From assembly GCF_000430785.1 (NCBI RefSeq), contig NZ_KE387248.1, forward strand, positions 81,414 to 115,535: a DNA stretch of 34,122 nucleotides, read 5' to 3'. Every line of letters begins with the position of its first letter. The first letter of the stretch is position 1. The position numbers and the translations under genes were made by a program. Positions 1 through 7,898 of this stretch are shown piece after piece. The notes under the pieces were generated by a model. That model searched no databases and had not been told where the DNA came from. It saw only the letters and a list, made by a program, of their open reading frames with translations. This DNA comes from Ectobacillus panaciterrae DSM 19096 (lineage in GTDB: Bacteria > Bacillota > Bacilli > Bacillales > Bacillaceae_G).

Positions 1-99
1 ACAGGAGAAACCATTTTTCCTTTATCAGCTGCCGGTGACACATAAGATGGCTGTTGAACAGGAGAAACCATTTTTCCTTTATCAGCTGCCGGTGACACA
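1..99 (-). repeat. 57-bp tandem repeat in safA, two visible copies
   Basis: Bases 1-42 recur almost unchanged at 58-99, a 57-bp (19-codon) period. The unit encodes a segment containing SPAADKGKMVSPV. The array probably continues past the left edge of the window. Confidence 0.85.
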
Positions 100-866
100 A
101 CATTTTCTTTAACTGCTGCCGGCGACACAACGTTTTCTTTAACCGCTGCCGGCGACACAACGTTTTCTTTAACCGCTGCCGGAGACACAACGTTTTCTTT
201 AACCGCTGCCGGGGCGACATAGGGTGTCTCGCTTTTCTTTACAGGGGTTGGCATTTTAAATTCACTCGCTAAATTGAAAGCTTTAGAAGGCGGCTGCGGC
301 GGCTGCGGTAAAATGTTCACAGAAAACTTTGTGACACCCTTTTGCGGCGCAACAGGCTTTATTGGCTGCTCCATTTGCACCGGCTGCGTTACTGGCATTT
401 CTTTTTGTGCCGGCTTTACTGGCTGTTCCTTTTGTGCCGGCTGTGTTACTGGCATTTCTTTTTGTGCCGGTTTTGCTATTAGAACTTCTTTCTGCGCCGG
501 CTTCATTATTTGTGTTTCTTTTTGCTTTGTCGCCGCTGGTGCCTGCTCCTGCATAGCAGGCTGCTCGGAAGCAGGGCCCGGCTTCGCCATCGGCTCCTCT
601 TCCTCTTTTATCGTGAGCGTTTTCGGCTCGGCTGGAAATCCCTGTTGCTGTACCCCTTTTACATATTCCTTTGGCTGCGCTGAACCGGCGCCTGGATTGT
701 GCTTTACGGAAACGCCGGCAGACGGCACTTTAATTTTCATTCCCGGCATAATTAAATCAGGATTGCTAAGCTGCGCATTCATTTTTTTCAATTCTTCAAA
801 ATCTACGCCATATTTTTTCGCAATTTTCCAAAGGGTATCCCCTTTTTGTACAATATGAATTTTCAC
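1..866 (-). CDS. safA: Spore coat assembly protein SafA, N-terminal part (runs off left edge)
   Basis: SafA is a mother-cell protein of the spore coat/cortex interface that directs inner-coat assembly and binds SpoVID. The open frame starts at a GTG at 866 preceded by a strong AGGAGGGGG ribosome binding site. Residues 1 to about 46 form a LysM peptidoglycan-binding domain (begins MKIHIVQKGDTLWKIAKKYG, ends in MPGMKIKVPS). A low-complexity region rich in Pro, Ala, Gln and Lys follows, with repeated PAQKE motifs. Then come four copies of a 10-residue unit (SPAAVKENVV) and two copies of a 19-residue unit (SPAADKGKMV...). About 288 residues are visible; the C-terminal part lies outside the window. 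It sits downstream of nadA in the same direction, as in B. subtilis, but behind a terminator and with its own sigma-E-like promoter. The assignment is firm from the LysM start plus gene order; the repeat region is not diagnostic. Confidence 0.88.
   Translation of the reverse strand, partial: MKIHIVQKGDTLWKIAKKYGVDFEELKKMNAQLSNPDLIMPGMKIKVPSAGVSVKHNPGAGSAQPKEYVKGVQQQGFPAEPKTLTIKEEEEPMAKPGPASEQPAMQEQAPAATKQKETQIMKPAQKEVLIAKPAQKEMPVTQPAQKEQPVKPAQKEMPVTQPVQMEQPIKPVAPQKGVTKFSVNILPQPPQPPSKAFNLASEFKMPTPVKKSETPYVAPAAVKENVVSPAAVKENVVSPAAVKENVVSPAAVKENVVSPAADKGKMVSPVQQPSYVSPAADKGKMVSP
91..210 (-). repeat. 30-bp tandem repeat in safA, four copies
   Basis: Four consecutive 30-bp units lie at 91-120, 121-150, 151-180 and 181-210. 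They differ at only a few positions and keep the reading frame, encoding a 10-residue unit read as SPAAVKENVV. The last three are nearly identical, which suggests recent expansion by slippage or unequal recombination. Confidence 0.92.
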
Positions 867-935
867 AATTTCCCCCTCCTGTGCGACTTCTCTATAATAG
901 AAACAGTATGTTTGGGCACGTTGCTACTTCACCAC

Positions 936-965
936 AATGTATGCGAAAAAAAATAGTTTTATGTA
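936..965 (-). promoter_or_regulatory. Possible sigma-E promoter of safA
   Basis: On the minus strand, CATACATT (936-943) matches the sigma-E -10 consensus CATACAnT at every position. It is 14 bases from an ACATAAA -35-like element (958-964, a partial match). SafA is sigma-E dependent in B. subtilis, and this site is about 70 bases upstream of the GTG start. A second CATAC occurs nearer the gene. Prediction only. Confidence 0.5.
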
Positions 966-979
966 CATGTGCAAAAGAA

Positions 980-1007
980 AAAGCAACGGGAGAATCCCCG
1001 TTGCTTT
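980..1007 (-). terminator. Rho-independent terminator after nadA
   Basis: AAAGCAACGGG (980-990) pairs with CCCGTTGCTTT (997-1007). On the minus strand the stem starts two bases after the nadA stop and is followed by a U-rich tract. It separates the nad operon from safA. Confidence 0.9.
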
Positions 1008-1009
1008 CA

Positions 1010-2119
1010 TTACGCCAGAGCAAGCATGCGGTCCAATGCAAGCAATGCCTCTTCTGCAATTTTTTGATTCACTTGAATCACATTCACTTCTTCCCCGTTT
1101 TCTAAGGACTCAAGCGCCCACAATAAATGCGGCAAGTCGATTCGGTTCATCGTTAAGCATGGACACATATACGGATTTAAAGAGACGATGTGCTTATCCG
1201 GATGCTGATCAATAATGCGCTTTACTAAGTTCATTTCTGTACCGATTGCCCACTTGCTGCCAGCAGGCGCATTCTCAATTGCTTCAATAATATATTTTGT
1301 AGACCCTGCATCATCAGAGGCAGCCACTACTTCACGGCAGCATTCCGGATGCACGATGATTTTCATATCAGGATGGTTCTTTCTTACGTTCTCAATGTTC
1401 TTCACAGTAAAGTTTTGATGAACGGAGCAATGCCCCTTCCATAGAATGACCTTAATATCCTCTATATTACCTTCGTATTCCAATGTATCTGTTTGCGGAT
1501 CCCAAACTGCCATATGCTCAAGCGGCACACCGAGATCATATGCCGTATTGCGGCCTAAATGCTGATCGGGCAAGAAGAAAATACGCTCTTTTTGGGTGAA
1601 AGCCCATGCAACCATTGCTTTTGCATTAGAAGAAGTAACTGTTGCCCCCCCATTGCGCCCGCAAAATGCTTTAATTGCTGCTGTAGAATTCACATACGTT
1701 AACGGAAGAATCGTATCGCCAAACAGCTCATGAAGCTTCGGCCACGCCCGCTCTGTTTGTTCAATATCTGCCATATCCGCCATAGAGCAGCCGGCGCGCA
1801 TATCAGGCAAAACAACAACCTGTTCATCTGTCGTTAAAATATCAGCTGTTTCTGCCATAAAGTGTACACCGCAAAATACAATATATTTCGCCTTTGTATT
1901 TTGTGCAGCTACTTGTGCCAACTGTAAAGAGTCCCCTGTTGCATCAGAGAATATAACAACTTCATCCTTTTGATAATGATGCCCCGGAATGAAAAGTTGA
2001 TCTCCAAACCGTTCTTTAATTTCACGCACGCGCGCTTCCATTTCCTCACGAGACATAGTGCTGTATCGCTCCGGAAGCGTAATTTGCGCAGTTTGACTTG
2101 CCATCTCCAAAATATTCAT
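1010..2119 (-). CDS. nadA: Quinolinate synthase NadA
   Basis: NadA condenses iminoaspartate (made by NadB) with dihydroxyacetone phosphate to quinolinate, using an oxygen-sensitive [4Fe-4S] cluster. The 369-residue length matches the long Bacillus form. Family motifs seen are [12 protein letters not shown] (about residues 43-54), [12 protein letters not shown] (81-92), [10 protein letters not shown] (107-116), KGHCSVHQ (228-235) and the C-terminal [11 protein letters not shown] with C319 and C321. C111, C231 and C321 fall where the cluster ligands of Bacillus NadA are known. It is the last gene of nadB-nadC-nadA, 25 bases after nadC, and has a GAGGGGAA ribosome binding site. The cluster requirement explains the neighbouring nifS. 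Regulation is expected through NiaR at the nadB promoter. Confidence 0.96.
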   Translation of the reverse strand: MNILEMASQTAQITLPERYSTMSREEMEARVREIKERFGDQLFIPGHHYQKDEVVIFSDATGDSLQLAQVAAQNTKAKYIVFCGVHFMAETADILTTDEQVVVLPDMRAGCSMADMADIEQTERAWPKLHELFGDTILPLTYVNSTAAIKAFCGRNGGATVTSSNAKAMVAWAFTQKERIFFLPDQHLGRNTAYDLGVPLEHMAVWDPQTDTLEYEGNIEDIKVILWKGHCSVHQNFTVKNIENVRKNHPDMKIIVHPECCREVVAASDDAGSTKYIIEAIENAPAGSKWAIGTEMNLVKRIIDQHPDKHIVSLNPYMCPCLTMNRIDLPHLLWALESLENGEEVNVIQVNQKIAEEALLALDRMLALA

Positions 2120-2144
2120 AGTTTTCCCCTCTTCCCTCTATTCG

Positions 2145-2978
2145 TTATACTTCGATGTTAAAGCTAATATCAAGCGCCTTTACAGAATTCGTGAGTATGC
2201 CAAGCGAAATATAATCCACGCCTGTTTGCCCATATGCGTGAAGATTTTCGATTGTAATGCCGCCGGACGCTTCAGTGATAATTCCCGCCGGAACAAGTTG
2301 GCAGAATTCCCTTACTTCTTCAGGAGTACGGTTGTCGAACATAATAATATCTGCGCCCGCTTTTACAGCTTCAATCACTTGTTCTTTTGTTTCCGTCTCT
2401 ACTTCAATTTTCACCATATGGCCAAGCTGCTGTTTAACAGCAGCTACTGCTTTTGTGATGGAACCTGCAAATGCGATGTGGTTATCTTTAATCATCACGC
2501 CGTCATATAACCCGAAACGATGATTAAAACCGCCCCCGCATGTAACAGCATATTTATCGAACATGCGCAATCCAGGAATGGTTTTTCTCGTATCGCAAAT
2601 GCGGGTATGATCACTATTTAATGCTTGCACTGCTTTATACGTTGTTGTTGCCACTCCGCTCATTCGTTGCATGACGTTTAAAATCACACGCTCCCCTGTA
2701 AGCAAATGAACAATCGGCCCTTTTACAGTCGCAATGATTTCGCCAGCTTCCACGTAATCACCGTCCCGTTTATGCAGCTCAACAGAAATGCCTTCGCCCA
2801 ATAAACTAAATCCAGCTTGAATGACATCCATTCCGGCAAGTACGCCGTCATCCTTTACAAGGAATGTTCCGACCGCCTGCAGATTATTTGGAAAAATAAG
2901 CTGCGATGTTACATCGCGTTCCCCGATATCTTCTAGAAAAAACTGTTCCAATGCTTGTTTCAGCTTCAATGTATTCAT
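2145..2978 (-). CDS. nadC: Nicotinate-nucleotide pyrophosphorylase (carboxylating) NadC
   Basis: NadC converts quinolinate and PRPP to nicotinate mononucleotide, CO2 and pyrophosphate, the third step of de novo NAD synthesis. The 277-residue protein has the N-terminal QAPRTase domain (DIGERDVTSQLIF near residue 17) and the C-terminal barrel. It shows the family motifs NVMQRMSGVAT (about 101-111), ICDTRKTIPGLR (127-138), YDGVMIKDNHI and a late EASGGI phosphate-binding loop. It lies between nadB (17-base gap) and nadA in one operon. The start at 2978 has a ribosome binding site in the nadB/nadC gap (AAGGAGTGGGG). Confidence 0.96.
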   Translation of the reverse strand: MNTLKLKQALEQFFLEDIGERDVTSQLIFPNNLQAVGTFLVKDDGVLAGMDVIQAGFSLLGEGISVELHKRDGDYVEAGEIIATVKGPIVHLLTGERVILNVMQRMSGVATTTYKAVQALNSDHTRICDTRKTIPGLRMFDKYAVTCGGGFNHRFGLYDGVMIKDNHIAFAGSITKAVAAVKQQLGHMVKIEVETETKEQVIEAVKAGADIIMFDNRTPEEVREFCQLVPAGIITEASGGITIENLHAYGQTGVDYISLGILTNSVKALDISFNIEV

Positions 2979-2995
2979 ATCCCCACTCCTTATCG

Positions 2996-4534
2996 CTACG
3001 CCATTTGTAAAATCAACTGCTTCTTAGAAAACACCGTTTGCCTTGGATTCTCCTCAAGATGCGGAAAATCGCTTCGGAAATGCCCGCCAATGCTTCCTCT
3101 TCTTTTTAATGCGGCTATCGTAATGAGCCAAGAAGCTGTCAGCATGTTAAACACCATCACTTGTTCGTTCGTAAGCGCTTCATGCGCAAGCGTGCCGAAT
3201 CCGTCGAACGGCATGTATTGCTCCAGCCAGCGCTTCGCTTCCAGCAATCCTTCCTCTGTTCGTACAATCCCTGCACACTTCATCATCATTTGCTGAATCT
3301 CTTCTTTCCCAGGTAACACAATCGGCTTCATAGGAACAGGTGCTGTATGATGTATTGGTTTTGGAACACGCATGTTCTGTTGCAGTAAATAACTTCCTAA
3401 CCGTCCTCCGAACACGATTCCTTCAAGTAAAGAATTGCTTGCCAGGCGGTTCGCGCCATGAACGCCGTTGCACGCAGTCTCTCCGACCGCGTACAGGCCT
3501 CGAATTGTCGTTTCTCCGTTCAAATTCGTTCGGATGCCGCCCATATGAAAATGGGCGCCGGGCACAACGGGAATGCGTCCTCTTTCAAGAGATAAGCCGC
3601 TCTGCTTGCACAGTGCCGAAATGGTAGGAAATCTGGAAGAAAAGCGGTCAATCATGGAAATATCTAAATAAACCTCTTCTCCTTGAAGAATTTGCTCATG
3701 AATCTCGCGGGCAACAACATCCCGCGGCGCCAAATCACCTTGCTCATGGATGTGTTCCATAAACCGTTCGCCCTTTGTGTTCTTCAAAACTGCGCCTTCC
3801 CCGCGTACCGCTTCCGATACAAGACCTCGACAGCTGCCGTTTATATACAGCATAGTCGGGTGGAATTGTACAAACTCCAAGTCCGCCATATCAGCGCCCG
3901 CTCTGTAGGCCATAGCAAGACCGTCTCCTGTAATCGTCGTATCATTGGAGCTGAAGGAGTACAAGGCGCCAATTCCCCCTGTCGCCAATACAGTATGAGG
4001 CGCATAATATGCAGTTGTCACATTGTCGTTGTCGCGTGTCACGACACCTATGCATGTACCGTCCTGTATGATGAGATTCAATACCATTTCATGCTCGACA
4101 ATCGTTACCTGCTTTTTAATTCGTTCTACAAAATGCCTCAGCAGATTTTTTCCTGTTGCATCTCCGCCCGCGTGCAAAATGCGCCGCTCGCCATGAGCGC
4201 CTTCTTTGCCAAGACTTAACCCGATTTCATCCCGGTCAAACTGCATGCCTTCTTGCACCAAGCGCTGCATCTCGCTTGGTCCTTGCTGCACCAAATAGGC
4301 AACAGCTTCCTTGTTATTATAATAACAGCCTGCTGTTAATGTATCGTTATAGTGATTCGTCCAATGATCATCAGAAGCAACTGCAGCAGCAATGCCTCCC
4401 TGCGCCATATTAGAGTTGTTATGCCATCTCGTCTTCTTTGTGATAATTATCACATTCTTTTCCTGACAAAGCTTTTCTGCCACGCTGAAAGCAGCGATTC
4501 CGCTCCCAATAATTAAAACATCTGCGTTAGGCAT
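2996..4534 (-). CDS. nadB: L-aspartate oxidase NadB
   Basis: NadB is an FAD flavoprotein that oxidises L-aspartate to iminoaspartate, the first step of bacterial de novo NAD synthesis. The protein has 512 residues. It starts with the dinucleotide-binding motif IIGSGIAAFSVAEKL and shows the succinate dehydrogenase/fumarate reductase family motifs NMAQGGIAA, HAGGDATGKN, the FQFHPT-type loop (VQFHPTML), HFHMGGIRTN and GANRLASNSLLEG. It is the first gene of the nadB-nadC-nadA operon. An AGGAGGCG ribosome binding site lies just upstream of the ATG at 4534, and a likely promoter and NiaR operator are at 4569-4612. The order nadB-nadC-nadA matches B. subtilis. Confidence 0.97.
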   Translation of the reverse strand: MPNADVLIIGSGIAAFSVAEKLCQEKNVIIITKKTRWHNNSNMAQGGIAAAVASDDHWTNHYNDTLTAGCYYNNKEAVAYLVQQGPSEMQRLVQEGMQFDRDEIGLSLGKEGAHGERRILHAGGDATGKNLLRHFVERIKKQVTIVEHEMVLNLIIQDGTCIGVVTRDNDNVTTAYYAPHTVLATGGIGALYSFSSNDTTITGDGLAMAYRAGADMADLEFVQFHPTMLYINGSCRGLVSEAVRGEGAVLKNTKGERFMEHIHEQGDLAPRDVVAREIHEQILQGEEVYLDISMIDRFSSRFPTISALCKQSGLSLERGRIPVVPGAHFHMGGIRTNLNGETTIRGLYAVGETACNGVHGANRLASNSLLEGIVFGGRLGSYLLQQNMRVPKPIHHTAPVPMKPIVLPGKEEIQQMMMKCAGIVRTEEGLLEAKRWLEQYMPFDGFGTLAHEALTNEQVMVFNMLTASWLITIAALKRRGSIGGHFRSDFPHLEENPRQTVFSKKQLILQMA

Positions 4535-4908
4535 ATAAACGCCTCCTAGGGTTACACATTTTCATATTGTCTTGACACCTATATTTACATATATTTAAAC
4601 TAATGACAAGACCTTTTTATCGAAAACTAAAAATAAGGAAAAAAATTACAAAATCCTTCTTTCGTGGTCAGAAACTCTGTCGATTTATGTTACACTTATA
4701 TACAAGTGAATAAAAAAACCGTCTTTTTATAGTGGGGAGAAATCATCCGGCGACGTGCAGAAGCGGTCAACCCTTTGTAGGGTTCATGCAAGGGTAAACC
4801 AGAGAGAAGAAGCATACAATATTCCCTTTTGGTTGCACACAGCACATGGAAATGTCGAAATTATAATTTACTCATATATAGAAAAAATGAAGTAAGGGAG
4901 ATGCATAT
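4535..4908. promoter_or_regulatory. nadB/nifS divergent intergenic region
   Basis: This 374-base stretch has no gene. The nadB-proximal third holds the nadB promoter and the inverted-repeat operator. The rest, on the nifS side, is an untranslated leader. A plausible promoter lies around 4678-4710 (TATATACA as a -10-like element). A structured segment at about 4740-4830 includes the hairpin AACCCT/AGGGTT with a TTGT loop. I do not recognise this leader as a known riboswitch class. A GGGAG ribosome binding site at 4896-4900 serves nifS. Confidence 0.6.
4569..4612. promoter_or_regulatory. Probable NiaR (YrxA) operator overlapping the nadB promoter
   Basis: Two inverted arms, GTCTTGACA (4569-4577) and TGACAAGAC (4604-4612), face each other with centres 35 bases apart. 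On the minus strand the second arm supplies a TTGTCA -35 element. A TAAATA/AAATAT -10 lies 16-17 bases on, between the arms, so a bound repressor would straddle the nadB promoter. NiaR is known to repress nadBCA and nifS-yrxA in B. subtilis in response to nicotinic acid. The niaR gene is present at 6057. The site assignment is inferred from symmetry and position. Confidence 0.6.
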
Positions 4909-6060
4909 GTGATGATTTATTTGGATTATGCGGCAACGACACCAATGAGCGATGAATCTATGCTGACATTTCAACAAGCTTCCAAGCAGTATTTCGGTAA
5001 CGAGCAAAGTCTGCATGATATCGGTTCCAGCGCTTCTACCCTATTGAAAACATGCAAAAAAACATTAGCAAACCTTCTTCATGCGAAAGAGCAAGGCATT
5101 TATTTTACAAGCGGCGGCTCGGAATCTAATTACTTAGCATTGCATTCTTTAATTACTGCCCATCAAGAAAAGGGAAAGCATATTATTACTACGCCTATTG
5201 AACATGCATCCATTCGCAATTATTTCCGCGAATTAGAAAAACAAGGCTTCGCCATTACGTACGTTCCAGTAGACCGATTTGGCGTTGTAGACATAGAAGC
5301 ATTAGAAGCAGCGATTCAAGAAGACACCATTTTGGCAAGCATACAGCATGCGAATTCGGAGATTGGAACCATACAGCCATTACGAAAAATTGGCCGTTTG
5401 TTAAAAGCGCATAACGTGCTGTTCCATACAGATTGTGTACAGACGTTTGGCAAAATCCCGATTCAGGTTGAAGATATGTATATCGACAGCTTATCAATCT
5501 CAGCTCATAAAATTTACGGGCCAAAGGGAGTGGGAGCCTGCTATATCAATCCGCAAGTACAATGGCAGCCTATATTCGAAGGAACATCTCACGAAGGCGG
5601 ATTTCGCCCAGGTACGGTTAATGTGCCGGGTATTGCCGCATTTTTAACTGCTGCCCAAGCCATCATAGAAGCGCAAGAAAAGGAAGCGAAAAGGCTGAAA
5701 GAACTGAGGGAGTTCTTCGTACAAGGTTTACAGGAGATTCCTCACCCCATCTTTATAGAGGGACATCCTGTTTCCTCCTTGCCGAATATCGTTGCCGTTA
5801 CTATACAAGGAATAGAGGGACAATACACGATGCTCGAATGCAACCGCAGCGGTATTGCCATTTCAGTCGGCAGCGCTTGTCAAATCGGCAAGCAAGAGCC
5901 GTCCCGTACGATGCTTGCAATCGGAAAAGAACCTGAGGAAGCGAAGCAATATGTACGCTTTTCACTTGGGAAATACACAACAAAGCAAGAAATTGAAACG
6001 ACATTACAAGTATTAAGAACCATGATTTATCAATTCTTTGGAGGAGCAATCACGAAATGA
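4909..6060 (+). CDS. nifS: Cysteine desulfurase NifS (NAD-pathway type)
   Basis: This PLP enzyme releases sulfur from cysteine. In Bacillus this paralogue mainly serves the NadA iron-sulfur cluster. The 383-residue protein opens with YLDYAATTP, has TSGGSESN (about 67-74), the PLP-stacking EHASIRN (98-104), the Schiff-base lysine in SISAHKIYGPKG (K201), FRPGT (222-226) and the persulfide cysteine in VGSACQIGK (C324). A GTG at 4909 is taken as the start because GGGAG ends 8 bases before it; the ATG at 4912 is an equally possible start. It overlaps niaR by the classic ATGA, so the two are translationally coupled. It is divergent from nadB, sharing its regulatory region. Confidence 0.95.
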   Translation: MMIYLDYAATTPMSDESMLTFQQASKQYFGNEQSLHDIGSSASTLLKTCKKTLANLLHAKEQGIYFTSGGSESNYLALHSLITAHQEKGKHIITTPIEHASIRNYFRELEKQGFAITYVPVDRFGVVDIEALEAAIQEDTILASIQHANSEIGTIQPLRKIGRLLKAHNVLFHTDCVQTFGKIPIQVEDMYIDSLSISAHKIYGPKGVGACYINPQVQWQPIFEGTSHEGGFRPGTVNVPGIAAFLTAAQAIIEAQEKEAKRLKELREFFVQGLQEIPHPIFIEGHPVSSLPNIVAVTIQGIEGQYTMLECNRSGIAISVGSACQIGKQEPSRTMLAIGKEPEEAKQYVRFSLGKYTTKQEIETTLQVLRTMIYQFFGGAITK

Positions 6061-6599
6061 CTGATCAGGATAGAAAGAAGATATTAGGGGAAGAGCGCAG
6101 GCTATTAATTTTAGAATGGCTGATGGACGCCCAGCGGCCTTTGTCCGGCAGCGAGCTGTCAAAAAAAACGAACGTGAGCCGTCAGGTGATTGTACAAGAT
6201 ATTTCTTTATTAAAAGCAAGAAACGAGCCCATTATGGCTACTTCACAAGGATATGTATATTTAAAGCCCCTGTCCAAACAGCCTAGATATGAACGTGTTA
6301 TCTCCTGTAGCCATCCGCCGGACAAAGTGCGTGATGAGCTGACGCTGCTCGTGGACCACGGCGTTACCATTAAAGACGTAAAAGTGGAGCATCCTGTATA
6401 TGGAGACTTAACAGCTTCCATCATGGTCAGCAACCGCTACGAAATTGAACAATATTTAAGAAAAGTGACTGAAACAAATGCAGCTTACCTTTCCCAGCTG
6501 ACAGGAGGCATTCATCTTCATACCATTGAAGCAGACTCCGTGGAAAAGCTGCATGCTGCATGCACAGCGTTGGAGCATGCTGGTTTTCTGATTAAATAA
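6057..6599 (+). CDS. niaR: Niacin-responsive transcriptional repressor NiaR (YrxA)
   Basis: NiaR represses NAD biosynthesis genes when nicotinic acid is available. The 180-residue protein has an N-terminal winged helix-turn-helix (RRLLILEWLMDAQRPLSGSELSKKTNVSRQVIVQDI, about residues 13-48) and a C-terminal 3H domain, named for three conserved histidines. Candidate histidines occur in KVEHPVYGDL, in LVDHGV and in GGIHLHTIEA. It follows nifS with a 4-base overlap and ends at a bidirectional terminator. Its proximity to nadBCA and to the inverted repeat at 4569-4612 supports local autoregulation. Confidence 0.94.
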   Translation: MTDQDRKKILGEERRLLILEWLMDAQRPLSGSELSKKTNVSRQVIVQDISLLKARNEPIMATSQGYVYLKPLSKQPRYERVISCSHPPDKVRDELTLLVDHGVTIKDVKVEHPVYGDLTASIMVSNRYEIEQYLRKVTETNAAYLSQLTGGIHLHTIEADSVEKLHAACTALEHAGFLIK

Positions 6600-6628
6600 A
6601 AAGGCGCAGAGCTGAATCTGCGCCTTTT
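6599..6628. terminator. Bidirectional terminator between niaR and pheA
   Basis: AAAAGGCGCAGA (6599-6610) pairs perfectly with TCTGCGCCTTTT (6617-6628) around a 6-base loop. The A and T flanks give U tracts on both strands. It overlaps the niaR stop and lies about 20 bases past the pheA stop, so it serves both convergent genes. Confidence 0.92.
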
Positions 6629-6649
6629 GGTTTTATTCTGAGGTTCACA

Positions 6650-7504
6650 TCATAGAGAGTAGCATGGATAGTTTCCAAGCAGCGTTACAGAGCATCCGAG
6701 TGCCTCAAGCTCCATTTTTACACCGTGCTGCAGCACATTGTCGTAAGAACCTTCTACATCAATTAAGAAAAAGTAATTGCCAAGACCTGTTTTCATAGGG
6801 CGTGATTCAATTTTTGAAAGATTGAGCTTTCTCCATGCGAACGCTGCCAGCACTTGATACAACGCTCCTGCATAATCAGACGGCAACATAATCATCCATG
6901 TTGTTTTCTCGACGCGAGGCTCTTGCTCGTTACTCAGTACCTCCGCTTGTCCATTATGTAAAACAATGAATTTTGTATGATTGTTTTGGTGCGTGTGAAT
7001 ATCCTGCTGTACAATCGTTAACCCGTACTTTTGTGCGGCAGCTTCATTTGCGATGGCTGCAATCACTTGCTCTGGATGCTCTTTCACGTATTTCGCCGCT
7101 GCGCTTGTAGATGTCATATCTCCAGTCGGCACGCCCTTGACATGCGTGTTTAAAAATTTATGACACTGTGCAATAGCATGAGGATGGGAGTATACCGCTT
7201 GCACATCCTTCCATACAGCTGCATGATTCGGATGAACAAGAAGATGCTGACGTACCGGCACCGTAATTTCGCCGACAATAGTGAGCGGCTGCTCATGAAT
7301 CAAATAATCAATTGTAATATTTACCGATCCCTCAATTGCATTCTCTAACGGCACAACTGCAAAATCTATTTCACCATTTGCCGCCGCATCGATGCAGTCC
7401 GGAATGGTTGGATACGGAATACGTGTTTTATCTGAAAAAAAGCGATTTACAGCCATGTGCGTAAACGTCGCTTCTGGTCCTAAATATCCTACTCGATAAC
7501 TCAT
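6650..7504 (-). CDS. pheA: Prephenate dehydratase PheA
   Basis: PheA converts prephenate to phenylpyruvate in phenylalanine synthesis. The 284-residue monofunctional enzyme starts YRVGYLGPEATFTHMA. It has the catalytic-domain motif VPLENAIEGSV (about 51-61), the essential TKF at 177-179 (NNHTKFIVL), and a C-terminal ACT regulatory domain from about residue 201 with the phenylalanine-binding ESRP at 233-236. GAGGTG precedes the ATG. In B. subtilis pheA follows obg and an ACT-protein gene (pheB); here a Bce-type module separates pheA from obg. An unusual interleaved inverted repeat lies 113-166 bases upstream. Confidence 0.96.
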   Translation of the reverse strand: MSYRVGYLGPEATFTHMAVNRFFSDKTRIPYPTIPDCIDAAANGEIDFAVVPLENAIEGSVNITIDYLIHEQPLTIVGEITVPVRQHLLVHPNHAAVWKDVQAVYSHPHAIAQCHKFLNTHVKGVPTGDMTSTSAAAKYVKEHPEQVIAAIANEAAAQKYGLTIVQQDIHTHQNNHTKFIVLHNGQAEVLSNEQEPRVEKTTWMIMLPSDYAGALYQVLAAFAWRKLNLSKIESRPMKTGLGNYFFLIDVEGSYDNVLQHGVKMELEALGCSVTLLGNYPCYSL

Positions 7505-7616
7505 TTTGCTTTCACCTCTTTTTGTTATGGTTATATTTATAACATGTAATACGTGTTTCTTCCACCTATATTTCGAATATTCACAAAAACCGGCCGATCT
7601 TTTTTTAAATGGGCGT

Positions 7617-7670
7617 AGAGCATCTGCGGAATATAGGAGCGGTTTAATCCTTTCAGATGCTCTCTCCTAT
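7617..7670. other. Interleaved perfect inverted repeats (pseudoknot geometry) upstream of pheA
   Basis: Arm a is AGAGCATCTG (7617-7626) with its exact complement CAGATGCTCT at 7654-7663. Arm b is ATAGGAG (7633-7639) with its exact complement CTCCTAT at 7664-7670. The order a-b-a'-b' cannot form two simple hairpins; it is that of an H-type pseudoknot with 10-bp and 7-bp stems. The two 3' arms abut, which would allow coaxial stacking. It could be a pheA leader element on the minus strand. I do not match it to a known riboswitch. Confidence 0.6.
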
Positions 7671-7738
7671 GTCTTTTTATTGTGTTTCATACTGCGAACA
7701 GAAGGAAAGCATTGGTACGGAATTTTATAAATTCTTTC

Positions 7739-7774
7739 AAAAAAAATTCAGCATGGGAGAAACCCATACTGAAT
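7739..7774 (-). terminator. Terminator of the Bce-type ABC operon
   Basis: ATTCAGcATGGG (7746-7757) and CCCATaCTGAAT (7763-7774) form a 12-position stem with one mismatch. The run of A at 7739-7746 gives a U tract on the minus strand. It is about 125 bases beyond the permease stop and ahead of the pheA leader. Confidence 0.85.
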
Positions 7775-7898
7775 TCTTCAATAGTGCACCTGCTAAGTCT
7801 AGTAACACTCCAAGCCTTTCAAACAAAGAAAATGAATGGAAAGCATTGCCGCTAAACTTTATAATTTCTGATGTTTAAAAAAATAATATTTTTCGGTC

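Larger units (their letters stand above)
7505..7898. other. Intergenic region between pheA and the ABC permease
   Basis: This 394-base stretch holds the pheA ribosome binding site, a pseudoknot-like pair of interleaved inverted repeats (7617-7670) and the terminator of the upstream ABC operon (7746-7774). The part from 7780 to 7898 shows nothing recognisable. Short open frames here (for example 7657-7878 on the plus strand) lack a convincing ribosome binding site or family resemblance and run through the repeats and the terminator. Confidence 0.6.

Noticed and set aside
91-210. Possible CRISPR array
   Set aside because: The 30-bp units are directly adjacent without spacers, stay in frame and lie inside safA.
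274-858. Plus-strand 194-residue frame rich in Cys and Gly repeats
   Set aside because: It is the antisense of the safA repeat region; the regular composition comes from the PAQKE codons. The minus-strand frame has the LysM domain and a strong ribosome binding site.
3683-4219. Plus-strand 178-residue frame
   Set aside because: It is wholly antisense to nadB, has no ribosome binding site and no recognisable domain.
7657-7878. Plus-strand 73-residue frame in the pheA-permease gap
   Set aside because: It runs through the pseudoknot arms and the terminator, has a low-complexity composition and no credible start signal.
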